Part shown: positions 17,417-26,217 of the stretch, one piece after another
Layout of the letters: the number at the start of each line of letters is the position of its first letter
How positions within the stretch are numbered: the stretch's first letter is position 1
Assembly: GCA_027658995.1 (NCBI GenBank)
Contig: JAQDQK010000015.1
Span: 1 to 64,000 of the forward strand
Reading direction: 5' to 3'
Length of the DNA stretch: 64,000 bases
DNA from: Propionibacteriaceae bacterium AM104-82
GTDB lineage: Bacteria; Actinomycetota; Actinomycetes; Propionibacteriales; Propionibacteriaceae
The notes under the pieces: generated by a model
Seen by the model: the letters and a program-made list of their open reading frames with translations, nothing else
What the model was told of the DNA's origin: nothing
Database searches by the model: none
Program-made: the position numbers and the translations under genes

Positions 17417-18239
17417 TTCGGAGAGCCTTTTCATCCGGGCGCGAGAGGCCTTGCTGGATGCACTCGAGGCGTTGGAGAAGCAGCGAGACGCCTTGATCGT
17501 CATCGGAGCGCAAGCCGTCTACCTGCGCACGGGCGACCTGGATGTCGCTCTTGCGCCCGCCACGAAGGATAGTGATTTCTCCCTCGACCCCCGCGCCCTT
17601 CACGATGACCCGTTGATTGAACAGGCGATGCTCTCCGCTGGCTTCCTGCCTGACGAGCAACCCGGTGCCTGGCTGACTGTCGACGGCATTCCCGTGGACC
17701 TCATGGTTCCAGAGCGGCTAGCGGGAAATGCGCGCCGCAGCGTTCGCATTCCACCGCACGGCGACCGCTCGGCACGAAGGGCCCGGGGGATCGAAGCGAC
17801 TCTGGTCGACTACGACATTCAAGAGATTTGCGCACTCGATGCCCAGGATGGGCGGCGGATCAGTGCGAAGGTTGCCGGTCCCGCTGCGCTCCTCGTCGCC
17901 AAGATCCACAAGATCACAGAGCGGCTCGCTCGGCCCACCCGGCTCAACGACAAGGACGCGCACGATGCGTACCGGATTCTTCGGAGCATCGATACCCAGG
18001 AACTGGTCGACCGATTCGTCCGCCTCATGCGCGACGAGATCAGCCGTGAGACCACCGTGGAAGCGCTGCGATCTCTTGAGGCCAACTTCGCGTCGGGCCC
18101 GGAGGCAATCGGGTCTTTCATGGCTGGACGGGCGGAGTCGGGTGTCGGCGACCCGCAGCAGGTCGCTCTGTCGACGGCCATCCTTGCCGAGGATCTGCTG
18201 CAAGCGCTGGTCGCCGATGGGATCCTCAACGCCGACTGA
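17397..18239 (+). CDS. AbiEii-like nucleotidyltransferase
   Basis: A 280-residue protein with a minimal nucleotidyltransferase core. G-A-Q-A-V-Y-L at 37-43 is the GG/GS-type loop. K-D-S-D-F at 57-61 gives the paired aspartates D58 and D60. V-D-L-M-V gives the third carboxylate at D101. A helical C-terminal part with K-I-H-K-I-T-E-R-L follows, as in nucleotidyltransferase AbiEii-like toxins. In AbiE systems this enzyme transfers nucleotides to RNA targets and stops growth, which can limit phage. It overlaps the upstream antitoxin-like gene by 20 bases. An ATG at 17403 is an alternative start. A housekeeping transferase is less likely given the context. Confidence 0.72.
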   Translation: MKMTGGDSESLFIRAREALLDALEALEKQRDALIVIGAQAVYLRTGDLDVALAPATKDSDFSLDPRALHDDPLIEQAMLSAGFLPDEQPGAWLTVDGIPVDLMVPERLAGNARRSVRIPPHGDRSARRARGIEATLVDYDIQEICALDAQDGRRISAKVAGPAALLVAKIHKITERLARPTRLNDKDAHDAYRILRSIDTQELVDRFVRLMRDEISRETTVEALRSLEANFASGPEAIGSFMAGRAESGVGDPQQVALSTAILAEDLLQALVADGILNAD

Positions 18240-18428
18240 ATCTGTGTGAGCCTCTCGGTGCCGCAGACATCCGTCGCTGCGGGGGGTGAGTCTTGCCAGG
18301 CGGTGGCAGGCGAGGAATCGCGGGGAGCCACTCTGAGGAGAGTCTGAGACGACGCAAGGAAATCTCGGCAGAAGGAGCGCTTTCTACGCAGTCTTGAGCG
18401 TTGGCTAGGCCCGAGGCCAGAAATTGAT

Positions 18429-18454
18429 CTGAGAAAAAGCTTGGAGTTTCTCAG
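18429..18454. other. Perfect hairpin upstream of the NlpC/P60 gene
   Basis: CTGAGAAA (18429-18436) and TTTCTCAG (18447-18454) pair over eight bases around a ten-base loop, in the 268-base gap before the cell-wall hydrolase. It could terminate the AbiE-like transcript or act in the hydrolase leader. No T-tract follows directly. Confidence 0.4.
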
Positions 18455-18507
18455 GTGTGGGTGTTACGTTTTCTCGTCGCTACTGACCCATCCGAAAGGG
18501 GGCACCC

Positions 18508-19104
18508 GTGTTCAAGCGCCAAGTGCTCGTGATTCTCACCGCAATCCTCGGCGTCCTCGTCGGCGTCGCCCCCGTCGCGGAGGCCCAGGCGGACACCAAC
18601 TACCGTCCGCCGTCCACCACCAAGACCACCGCCAAGCCGGCCGCGAAGAAGGTCGCTCCCAAGCCGGCCGCGAAGAAGGCCCCGGCGAAGAAGGCGGCGC
18701 CGAAGGCCCCGGCGAAGAAGGCGGCGCCGAAGGCCGCCGTCTCCAGCGCCGATGCCAAGCGCCAGAAGGTCGTCGCCGCGGCGCTGAGTAAGGTCGGTAG
18801 CCGCTACGTCTACGGCAAGACCGGCCCGTCGTCCTTCGACTGCTCCGGTCTGACGCTCTACGCCTACCGCCAGGTCGGCATCTCCCTTCCGCATTCCTCG
18901 CGCAGCCAGTCGCGCGTCGGCAAGCGCGTCGCCCTGAACGCTCTGAAGCCCGGCGACCTCGTCTTTTACTACTCGCCGATCAGCCACGTGGGCATCTACA
19001 TCGGTAACGGCAAGGTCGTCGACGCGGCCAACCGTCGCACCGGCGTCCGCGTGACCAGCCTCAAGTCGATGCCGCTGAAGGCCGCCGTCCGCGTCATCAA
19101 CTGA
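18508..19104 (+). CDS. Secreted NlpC/P60 cell-wall endopeptidase
   Basis: A 198-residue exported protein. Residues 1-27 are a signal peptide (MFKRQ, then a long hydrophobic run ending A-E-A-Q-A). Residues 35-78 are a repetitive Lys/Ala/Pro linker that probably spans or binds the wall. Residues 85-198 are an NlpC/P60 domain with catalytic Cys112 in F-D-C-S-G and His160 in S-H-V-G-I-Y-I-G. The usual third residue is uncertain, with Asp172 or Asn175 nearby. Such enzymes cut the gamma-D-Glu to diamino-acid bond of peptidoglycan stems. The GTG start follows GAAAGGGGG. The first terminator-like hairpin of a tandem repeat follows the gene. Confidence 0.9.
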   Translation: MFKRQVLVILTAILGVLVGVAPVAEAQADTNYRPPSTTKTTAKPAAKKVAPKPAAKKAPAKKAAPKAPAKKAAPKAAVSSADAKRQKVVAAALSKVGSRYVYGKTGPSSFDCSGLTLYAYRQVGISLPHSSRSQSRVGKRVALNALKPGDLVFYYSPISHVGIYIGNGKVVDAANRRTGVRVTSLKSMPLKAAVRVIN

Positions 19105-19120
19105 CAAACCCCGCGTGAGT

Positions 19121-19440
19121 GGTCGCCGTTCCCGGAGCTTTCTCCGGGAACGGTTTCCATTTCCCGAGCCGGCGGCGGTCGGAGCGCTGAGAGTTCGTGT
19201 TTCTTGGAGCGCGTCGGCGTGGAGGTTGCGGACGTTTCGACGCGGACGCGCGACTTCGTCGGCGGTCCGGCTCAACGAGCGGGTTGCCGTTCCCGGAGCC
19301 TCTCCGGGAACGGTTTCCGTTTCCCGGGGCTGTCGAGGGTCCGAGCGCTGAGCGTTCGTGGGTCTTGGAGCGGGTCGCCGTCCAGGTTGCGGACGTTTCG
19401 ACGCGGACGCGACTTCGTCGGCGGTCCGGCTCAACGAGCG
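19121..19440. repeat. Tandem duplication of a 160-bp intergenic element with hairpins
   Basis: Copy 1 spans 19121-19281 and copy 2 19282-19440; they abut and match closely over their length. Each begins with a ten-base perfect hairpin, GTTCCCGGAG pairing with CTCCGGGAAC (19128-19151 with a CTTT loop; 19289-19311 with a CCT loop). Each ends with the phrase CGGTCCGGCTCAACGAGCG. The element fills most of the 381-base gap between the NlpC/P60 gene and jetA. No protein-coding sense is apparent. It looks like a dispersed intergenic repeat that was duplicated in place, and could also end transcription. Confidence 0.8.
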
Positions 19441-19485
19441 GTCTCGAAATGCGCCGGGCGACCAGGCGAACTAGGCTGGCCGCCG

Positions 19486-20970
19486 ATGAGCAACACCCAT
19501 GTGGAGGCCGCCTTCCAGCGCTCGGCCGCCGCCTTCAAGAACCCCATGCTGGACCTGCTGCACGGACGCTTTGCGCCGTTCGTCGTGACGGCCCTTTCCA
19601 TGGTGTTCACGCCCGACCGGCCGAAGGTGGCCGTGGCCGACGCGCACGTCGAGGTCGGCGAGGTCCTCGAGCAGCTTCGCGGCGCCGGATACGGCGACGA
19701 CGACTCGCCCTGGCACCTGCCCGCCGGCACCGCCCGGGAGCTCTGCCGACACTGGGTAAAGGTCGGCTGGCTGCTGCCGCAGATCGACGATGACGTCGAG
19801 GTCTACCGCCTCTCCGCCCACGCCGTCGGCGCGCTCGAGATCGCGGGCCGGGTCGGCGGGGCGCGCACCCGCGTCACCACCTCCCGCGTCCGCACGCTCC
19901 TTGACGCCGTCGAGCACCTCGCCGAGACCACCGACCCCGACCCGAGCGCCCGGATCGACCGGCTCCGCGCCGAGCGCGACCAACTCGACCACGAGATCGC
20001 TCGACTCGCGGCGGGGGAGCGACCCGAGCAGGTCGGCGACGAGCAACTCCTTGAGGAGGCCGAGAACGTCCTGCACCTTGCGCGCGAGCTGCCCGCCGAC
20101 TTCGCCCGCGTCGCCGAGTCCATCAAGGCCATGCAGCGCGACGTCGTCACCGACCTGCGCCAGGACATCCGCCCCACCGGCGAGGTGCTGCGCGAGTACC
20201 TGCAGCGCGGCCAGCAGGTGATGGAGTCGACCCCCGAGGGCCGCGCCTTCTCCGGGGCGCTGCGCCTGATCGGCGACCCCGAACGCATCGACGACCTCAC
20301 CCACCAACTCGGCGTCGTGCTGCACCACCGCTTCGTCCGGCTGCTCGGCCCCGAGCAGCGCGCCGAACTGGCCGCGATCTCGCGCCGCGTCGAACAGGGC
20401 GTCCAGGAGGTGCTCGTCGCGCAGCGCCGCGCCTCGCACGTCATCACGACCCAGGTCCGCACCCACGACCCGATCCGCGACCGGCAGGTCGACGACCTCC
20501 TCCGCGACGTGATGAGCGGCTTCCACCGCTGGATGCAGAGCTCGCAGCGGGGCGAGACCGTCGAGCCGCTGCGCAGCCTCCCCGTCGCCGACGTCGGCCA
20601 CCTCCGTCAGAGCCTCGGCGACATCCGGCCGAGCAGCACCCCGGACCCCCTCGCCGACGGCGACACCGACGCCGACTTCGTCGACGCAGACACCCGCAAC
20701 TGGGGCGGGCCGCACTACGGAGCGCTCGAGGACCACCTCGCCGCCTTCGCAGACGGCGAATCCTTCGACCTGGCCGCCGCCTTCGAGGCTGTCCCGGACC
20801 ACGCGCGGCGACCCGTCGACCTGCTGGGCCTGCTCGAGATCGCCCACCGCAACGGCATGACGGAGGCCGAGACCGTCTCCGTCGTCGAGGCACTGCGGCC
20901 CGACGGCACCAGCAGACGCTTCGCGTTCGGGTCGGTCACGGCCCGCACCACCCGAGGAGAAGACCAATGA
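19486..20970 (+). CDS. jetA: JetA/MksF-like kleisin subunit (DUF3375)
   Basis: A 494-residue soluble protein of the DUF3375 family, the kleisin-like subunit of Wadjet (type I) and MksBEF SMC complexes. Visible traits are an N-terminal winged-helix-like region (residues 1-110), a central coiled-coil helix ([21 protein letters not shown]) and a long helical C-terminal half. The ATG at 19486 follows TAGGCT (19472-19477) by eight bases, so it may be leaderless. Its last four bases overlap the start of jetB. In known complexes it bridges the JetC heads. No jetD nuclease gene is found in the operon. Confidence 0.85.
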   Translation: MSNTHVEAAFQRSAAAFKNPMLDLLHGRFAPFVVTALSMVFTPDRPKVAVADAHVEVGEVLEQLRGAGYGDDDSPWHLPAGTARELCRHWVKVGWLLPQIDDDVEVYRLSAHAVGALEIAGRVGGARTRVTTSRVRTLLDAVEHLAETTDPDPSARIDRLRAERDQLDHEIARLAAGERPEQVGDEQLLEEAENVLHLARELPADFARVAESIKAMQRDVVTDLRQDIRPTGEVLREYLQRGQQVMESTPEGRAFSGALRLIGDPERIDDLTHQLGVVLHHRFVRLLGPEQRAELAAISRRVEQGVQEVLVAQRRASHVITTQVRTHDPIRDRQVDDLLRDVMSGFHRWMQSSQRGETVEPLRSLPVADVGHLRQSLGDIRPSSTPDPLADGDTDADFVDADTRNWGGPHYGALEDHLAAFADGESFDLAAAFEAVPDHARRPVDLLGLLEIAHRNGMTEAETVSVVEALRPDGTSRRFAFGSVTARTTRGEDQ

Positions 20971-21635
20971 CGCAGGACATCGACCTCGACGGCCCGTTCA
21001 TCGAGCCCGTCTCCATGGAGGACGACCCCGACGAGTTTTACGCGGGCGACCGCGGCGTCCTCGAACCGGAGGTACGCCACGTGCTGGTGCGACTGCTGCA
21101 GCGCCGCTTCCTGCTCGCCGACCGCAACGCCGCGCAGTGGAAGGTGCTGCTCGACAACCAGCAGATCATCGAGTCCCGGCTCGGCGACCTGTACGTGCGC
21201 CTCGTCGTCGACCACGACCGCGGCGTCGCCTACAAGACGCAGGTCCGATCCGACGAACTCGAGGTGCCGATCCTCCTCAAGGACGAGTCCTACACCCGCG
21301 TCGAGACGCTCGTGCTGATCAACCTGCGCACCGTCTTCCAGCGCGAGCGCACCGCTGGCGAGTCGTCCGCGCGCGTCGACGTCGAGGAGATCGAGCAGAC
21401 GGTGCTGACCTACTTCACCGACGCCGACGGCGACATCGCCCGCAGGCAGCGCGCCATCCGCAACGCGCTCGCCCGGCTCCGCGCCGAGGGCGTCGTCGAG
21501 GAGGAGTCCGAGGGCCGCTACCGGATCAGCCCGCTCGTCGAGATCGTGCTGAGCCTCGAACGGCTGCAGGAACTCAAGACCTGGCTGCGCGACCAGAACA
21601 CCCAGCCCACCGACCAGGAGGAGGACCTCGCATGA
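20967..21635 (+). CDS. jetB: JetB/MksE-like KITE subunit (DUF4194)
   Basis: A 222-residue protein of the DUF4194 family, the KITE (winged-helix dimer) subunit that binds the kleisin in Wadjet and MksBEF complexes. A second winged-helix pattern lies at about 140-190 ([18 protein letters not shown]). The protein is acidic at both ends. It overlaps jetA and jetC by four bases on each side (ATGA), so the three subunits are translated together. Confidence 0.85.
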   Translation: MTQDIDLDGPFIEPVSMEDDPDEFYAGDRGVLEPEVRHVLVRLLQRRFLLADRNAAQWKVLLDNQQIIESRLGDLYVRLVVDHDRGVAYKTQVRSDELEVPILLKDESYTRVETLVLINLRTVFQRERTAGESSARVDVEEIEQTVLTYFTDADGDIARRQRAIRNALARLRAEGVVEEESEGRYRISPLVEIVLSLERLQELKTWLRDQNTQPTDQEEDLA

Positions 21636-24600
21636 GCATGCTCGACACCCTGTTCGGGCTGATCCCGGCCGCCTCGCGAGGCCAGCAGTGGCTCGCAGAG
21701 GACCTGCAACTGGTCAACTGGGGCGGCTACGACGGCGTGCACCGCGTCCGCTTCTCGCCGACGGCGACGCTGCTGTGCGGCGGCTCCGGCTCCGGTAAGT
21801 CCACGCTGATGGACGGCTACATCGCCCTGATGATGCCGCACACCACCCCGTTCAACGGCGCCTCCAACGGCGGCATCGTCGGCCGGCCCCGCGGCCAGGA
21901 GCAGCGCAACATCCTGTCCTACGGCCGCGGGAAGCTCGACGAGTCCCGCACCGAGGAGGGCACCAAGTTCAGGGTGCTGCGCGGCGACGGCGTCGACACC
22001 TGGACGGCGATCGCCATGACCTGGGTCGACCAGGACGGTGCCCGGTTCACGGCGGTGCGCGCCTGGTACATCCCGGCGAGTGCCCGACTGCTGGACGACA
22101 CCATCAAGGTGCGCGGCTTCCGCGCGGGCGAGTTCGACCTGCGCTCCCTCGAGCCGGCGGTCGCGCAGCGCTTCGGCGACGCCGCCGTCCGGGCGACCGG
22201 CCTCGACACCGTCGCCACCGACCGCGAGTTCTCCGCCAAGCTGCACTCGTCGCTCGGCATCGGGGCCGCGGGTGCCGGGTCGAAGGCGATGAGCCTGCTC
22301 GCCCGTATCCAGGCCGGCCAGCAGATCACGACCGTCGACGACCTCTACAAGAAGATGGTCATCGAGGAGCCCGAGACGCTGGCCACCGCCGACGCCGTCG
22401 TGGCGCACTTCGACGGGCTCGAGTCGACCCGCCAGCGGATGCTGACGGCGCGCCAGCAACTGCGCGCGCTTGACCCGATCCGCGGGCTGCGCGAGAAGAT
22501 CGACGAGGCCGCCGAGCGGCTGCGCGTGATCGACGCCGTCGGCTCGTTCTCCGACCCCACCTCTCCGGCGACGCTGTGGCAGGCCGAGCGGCGCCTCGGG
22601 CTGCTGCGCGAGGTCGAGGAGGAACAGCGGCTGCGCAAGCAGAAGGCCGACGCGCTGGTCAGGGAGCGCACGGCGCTCGCGCACGCCGCCGAGGCCGAGC
22701 GTGAGGGGCTCGAGGACGTGCTGCGCGCCTCCGGCGGCGACCGGCTCGAGAACGCCCGCCGCGAACTGCGCGAGACCGAGCGGCGCCTCGCGGAGGTCCG
22801 TCGTCAGCGCGAACGCCTCGACGCCGCCCTCGAGGTGCTCGGCGCGAGCGTCACCTCGGCCGGATCCTTCGGCAAGCTCGCCGACCAGGCCCGTGCCGCC
22901 CTGGCCGATCGTGACGCAAAGGCCGTCGCCCGCGACGTCTACGCCGACGCGCAGGGCACCAAGCGCGCCGTCGAGCGCGAGGTCGCCGACCTGGAGGCCG
23001 AGCGCCGCGTCGTGGAGACCGGCCGCGACAACATCCCCCGGCATCTGCACGAGACGCGCGACCTGCTCGCGAAGGTCGCGGGGCTCACCCCCGACGACCT
23101 GCCGTTCGTCGGCGAACTCGTCGAGGTCCGCACCGAGTACGAGCAGTGGCGCGAGGCGTTCAACCTCGCGCTCGGCGGCTTTGCCACCACGATGCTGATC
23201 GACGCGTCGCATCTTCCCGCGTTCCGCGCCGCCATCGACTCGGTGCGATCCCGGGTCCGGCTGCGCTACGAGGGCGTCCACACCGGCGTCGCGCAGGCCG
23301 AACGGCTCGACGACGACACGCTGCCCGGCCGCCTCGACTACCGCCGCACCGAGTTCACCGGTTGGCTCCAGGAGCGCCTCGAGGCGCGCTTCGGCTACGT
23401 CTGCGTCGACAACCCGGCGGCGCTGTCGCGGCACAAGTTGGCGCTGACCGTCACAGGCCAGATGGCGCGCGGCAGCTCCGGCGCGCACGGTGGACACGGC
23501 ACCGACAACGTGCTCGGCTTCTCCAACCAGCGGCGACTCTCGCTGCTCACCGACCGGATCGACGAGACCCGGTTCCGGCTCGTCGACGCCATCGACGCCG
23601 TCGACCGGGCCGCCCGCGCTCTCGACGACCTCGAGGCGCGCCGCACCGCATACGCCGAGGTGTCCAACGTGACGTGGGACCAGGTCGACGTCGCCGGACT
23701 GGAGACCGAACTGGAGCGGTGGTCGCGCGTCATCGACGAGGTCACATCCGGCAACCCCGAGATCGCCCGGGTGCAGAACCAGATCGCCAAGGCGCGCGAC
23801 AAGGTCGCCGACCTGCAGCAGGCCATTGGCCGCGCCCGCCAGGAGCACGACCTGGCCGACGAGGCCCTCGGCGCCACCGTCGACGAGGTCGACGCGGCGC
23901 AGGCCATCGTCGACGCCGCCGAGGACGACGAGCGGACCCTGACCGCGGGGCAGCGCACCTACCTCGACGCCCGGTTCGAGCTGGGCGGTGCCGCAGGCGA
24001 CGAGTCGCGCACCGAGGAACTCGGACGCTTCGACGCGGCGCTTCGGCAGGCCTCCGCCAAGCTCGGGTCGGACCGGGACGCGGCGCAGGAGACGCTCGGC
24101 GAGTCGCGCGAGCGGCTGCGCCAGACCCTGACGTCGTTCCTGGAGCGGTGGCCGAACCCGAACCTGCTCGCCGACCCGGATGAGTCGGTCGCCGACTTCG
24201 AGCGGATCATGGACGACCTGGAGGCAAGCGGGCTGCACGAGTTGGAGACGGAGTGGCGCGACTCGCTGCTCAAGCTCTCCGGCAACGACCTGACCAACCT
24301 CGACGCGTCGCTGTCGCGGGCCGTGCGCGAGATCCGGGAGCGGATCGAGCCGATCAACCAGATCATGTCGGACCTGCCGTTCTACGACGACGGATTCCGG
24401 CTGCAGATCGCCACGCAGGAGAGCAGTTCCGCCGTCCGGACCAGGTTCCGCCGCGAACTGCGCGACGTGCGCGCCGCCATCGACGCGGCGGACGACGATG
24501 CCGCCCGCGAGCAGGTCTACGTGCGGATGGCGAAGCTGATCCAGCGGATCCGCCGCACCGCGCCGGACTTCTCCGACCTGATCGACGTGCGCAACCACGT

Positions 24601-24985
24601 CAGGGTCAGCGCGGAGCGGGTGCGGGCTGGCAGCCGCGAGCACGTCGCGCTGTACGACCACATCGGCGAGAAGTCCGGAGGCGAGTCGCAGGAGTTGATC
24701 GCGTTCATCGTCGGGGCGGCGCTGCGCTACCAACTCGGCGACGCGGGGGCCGAGCGTCCGCGCTACGCGCCGGTGTTCCTCGACGAGGCCCTCATCAAGG
24801 CGGACGCGCACTTCACCAAGCGCGCGATCGGCGCCTGGCGGGGGCTTGGCTTCCAGTTGGTGATCGGAGCCCCGAACGACAAGTACAGCGCGATCGAGCC
24901 GCACGTCGACGTCGAATACGACATCCTCAAGGACACCCGCGGCCGGTCCTGGCCCAAGGCGAAGGTCGGGCTGCCCACGGACTGA
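21632..24985 (+). CDS. jetC: JetC/MksB-like SMC ATPase (Wadjet)
   Basis: An 1117-residue SMC/MukB-like ATPase. Walker A is G-G-S-G-S-G-K-S-T at 50-58. Two long coiled-coil arms (about 330-500 and 680-900) flank a hinge-like region containing F-G-Y-V-C-V-D-N-P. The signature S-G-G-E is at 1015-1018 and Walker B V-F-L-D-E-A has D1051 and E1052. All ATPase residues are therefore intact. In Wadjet the complex extrudes loops on circular plasmids, which JetD then cuts; in MksBEF-type systems related ATPases help organise or exclude DNA. The coding strand ends at 24985, and the next gene is a convergent sugar dehydrogenase, so jetD is absent. Confidence 0.9.
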   Translation: MSMLDTLFGLIPAASRGQQWLAEDLQLVNWGGYDGVHRVRFSPTATLLCGGSGSGKSTLMDGYIALMMPHTTPFNGASNGGIVGRPRGQEQRNILSYGRGKLDESRTEEGTKFRVLRGDGVDTWTAIAMTWVDQDGARFTAVRAWYIPASARLLDDTIKVRGFRAGEFDLRSLEPAVAQRFGDAAVRATGLDTVATDREFSAKLHSSLGIGAAGAGSKAMSLLARIQAGQQITTVDDLYKKMVIEEPETLATADAVVAHFDGLESTRQRMLTARQQLRALDPIRGLREKIDEAAERLRVIDAVGSFSDPTSPATLWQAERRLGLLREVEEEQRLRKQKADALVRERTALAHAAEAEREGLEDVLRASGGDRLENARRELRETERRLAEVRRQRERLDAALEVLGASVTSAGSFGKLADQARAALADRDAKAVARDVYADAQGTKRAVEREVADLEAERRVVETGRDNIPRHLHETRDLLAKVAGLTPDDLPFVGELVEVRTEYEQWREAFNLALGGFATTMLIDASHLPAFRAAIDSVRSRVRLRYEGVHTGVAQAERLDDDTLPGRLDYRRTEFTGWLQERLEARFGYVCVDNPAALSRHKLALTVTGQMARGSSGAHGGHGTDNVLGFSNQRRLSLLTDRIDETRFRLVDAIDAVDRAARALDDLEARRTAYAEVSNVTWDQVDVAGLETELERWSRVIDEVTSGNPEIARVQNQIAKARDKVADLQQAIGRARQEHDLADEALGATVDEVDAAQAIVDAAEDDERTLTAGQRTYLDARFELGGAAGDESRTEELGRFDAALRQASAKLGSDRDAAQETLGESRERLRQTLTSFLERWPNPNLLADPDESVADFERIMDDLEASGLHELETEWRDSLLKLSGNDLTNLDASLSRAVREIRERIEPINQIMSDLPFYDDGFRLQIATQESSSAVRTRFRRELRDVRAAIDAADDDAAREQVYVRMAKLIQRIRRTAPDFSDLIDVRNHVRVSAERVRAGSREHVALYDHIGEKSGGESQELIAFIVGAALRYQLGDAGAERPRYAPVFLDEALIKADAHFTKRAIGAWRGLGFQLVIGAPNDKYSAIEPHVDVEYDILKDTRGRSWPKAKVGLPTD

Positions 24986-25002
24986 TGTGGTGATGCGACC
25001 TG

Positions 25003-25113
25003 GGCGTTGAGCAGTAGTCGAAGGTCGATGCGGTGTGGAACGTGCAACTGCGCTCGCAAGCGCGTCGAACACGCAATGCTGCTCAACGCCAATGCCAACG
25101 CCAAAGCCAACGC
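25003..25113. repeat. Nested inverted repeats and CAANGC hexamers after jetC
   Basis: GGCGTTGAGCAG (25003-25014) and CTGCTCAACGCC (25079-25090) are perfect 12-base inverted copies. Between them GCGCT-CGCA-AGCGC forms a small inner hairpin. Five CAANGC hexamers run from 25084 to 25113. The block lies directly after jetC, where a jetD gene would be expected. Confidence 0.6.
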
Positions 25114-25146
25114 CGGGCCCTACCTACGGGTGCGACCAGGAACTCG

Positions 25147-25180
25147 ACGGCGCCGCCCGACCGTAGTCGAGCGGCGCCGT
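25147..25180. terminator. GC-rich hairpin between jetC and iolG
   Basis: ACGGCGCCGC (25147-25156) and GCGGCGCCGT (25171-25180) pair perfectly around a 14-base loop, just past the convergent 3' ends of jetC and iolG. There is no T-tract, but the position suits a bidirectional terminator. Confidence 0.55.
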
Positions 25181-25193
25181 GCGAACTCCAGGC

Positions 25194-26189
25194 TCAGGCG
25201 TCCAAGCGGACCGTCCTGCCCGAGTGGGCCGACTCCTCGGCCGCCTGGGCGACGACGAGGGCCGCGACACCGTCGGCGACCGTCGGGGACACCTCGGTGC
25301 CGTTGTTGATCGCGTCGATGAAGGCCGTCAACTCGTCGCGGTACGCGTCGGCGTAGCGCTGCAGGAAGAAGTTGAGGTACGGCTGCTGCACACCGGAGGT
25401 CTCCGCGGTGTTGACCGACAGCGTGGTCTCGCGCCAGTTGTCCATGCTGACCGAGCCCTTCGACCCGTGCACCTCGAGGCGCTGGTCGTAGCCGGTGACG
25501 CAGCGACGGTTGTTGGTGATCGACGCGACCGCGCCGTCCTTGCCGCGCAGCAGCACGAAGGCGGCGTCGAAGTCGCCGGTGCCCTTCAGTTCCGGCAGCA
25601 CGTTCTGGCCGAAGGCGCTCACCTCGACGATGTCGCCGATGAAGAAGCGGGCCTCGTCGAAGTCGTGGATGGTCATGTCCTTGAACAGGCCGCCCGAGCC
25701 TGCGACGTACTCGGCCGACGGCGGCTGCGGGTCGCGGGCCACGATCACGACCTGCTCGATGTCGCCCAGTTCGCCTGCCTCGGCAAGCTCCTTGGCGCGC
25801 CGGATCGACGGGTCGTAGCGACGCTGGAAGCCGACCATGACGGGCGGGTGCTCGAACGTGGCGAGCTCGGCCTCGAGGGCGCGGGCCTCCTCGACGTCCT
25901 TGGCGACCGGCTTCTCGACGAGCACGGCCTTGCCTGCACGGGTCGCGCCGAGCACCTGCGGGGCGTGCGCGGCGGTCGGCGAGCCGATGATGACGGCGTC
26001 GACGTCCGGGTCGGCGAACAGTTCGTCGGCGTCCTTGTAGGCCTTGGCGCCGTAGAGCGCGGCGAGGTCCTCGGCCGCGGTTCCGATGGGATCGCACACG
26101 GCGATGAGCTCGGCCTGCGGGTGCGACGCGACGGTCTGGGCGTGCACCTTGCCGATCCGGCCTGCGCCGATGACGGCAACACGAAGCAT
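25194..26189 (-). CDS. iolG: myo-Inositol 2-dehydrogenase (Gfo/Idh/MocA)
   Basis: A 331-residue NAD-dependent enzyme that would oxidise myo-inositol to 2-keto-myo-inositol, the first catabolic step. The Rossmann motif G-A-G-R-I-G-K-V-H is at residues 8-16. V-L-V-E-K-P-V-A at 92-99 holds the family's EKP lysine. H-D-F-D-E-A-R-F provides the catalytic D and H region. It is read leftward after the transaldolase-like gene (28 bases away), probably in the same transcript under the operator at 27385-27402. The inositol assignment rests on close sequence style plus the iol neighbours; four other MocA paralogues in the window lack such support. Confidence 0.88.
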   Translation of the reverse strand: MLRVAVIGAGRIGKVHAQTVASHPQAELIAVCDPIGTAAEDLAALYGAKAYKDADELFADPDVDAVIIGSPTAAHAPQVLGATRAGKAVLVEKPVAKDVEEARALEAELATFEHPPVMVGFQRRYDPSIRRAKELAEAGELGDIEQVVIVARDPQPPSAEYVAGSGGLFKDMTIHDFDEARFFIGDIVEVSAFGQNVLPELKGTGDFDAAFVLLRGKDGAVASITNNRRCVTGYDQRLEVHGSKGSVSMDNWRETTLSVNTAETSGVQQPYLNFFLQRYADAYRDELTAFIDAINNGTEVSPTVADGVAALVVAQAAEESAHSGRTVRLDA

Positions 26190-26217
26190 GGGGGTTCTCC
26201 TAAGGGGGAAGGAAAGA

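Noticed and set aside
18240..18507. Possible cyclic-di-AMP (ydaO) riboswitch before the NlpC/P60 gene
   Set aside because: GGGGTGAGTC and GGGGAGCCAC phrases occur but in the wrong order, and the conserved ACAGCTCACC-type 3' part of the riboswitch is missing.
21518..25072. Very long open frame antisense to jetB/jetC
   Set aside because: It is the mirror of high-GC coding sequence. Its translation is His/Arg/Leu/Val-rich without motifs, while the + strand encodes a complete SMC ATPase.
24986..25193. jetD remnant after jetC
   Set aside because: No frame has a toprim or DUF2220-like stretch. The segment is repeats and a terminator hairpin.
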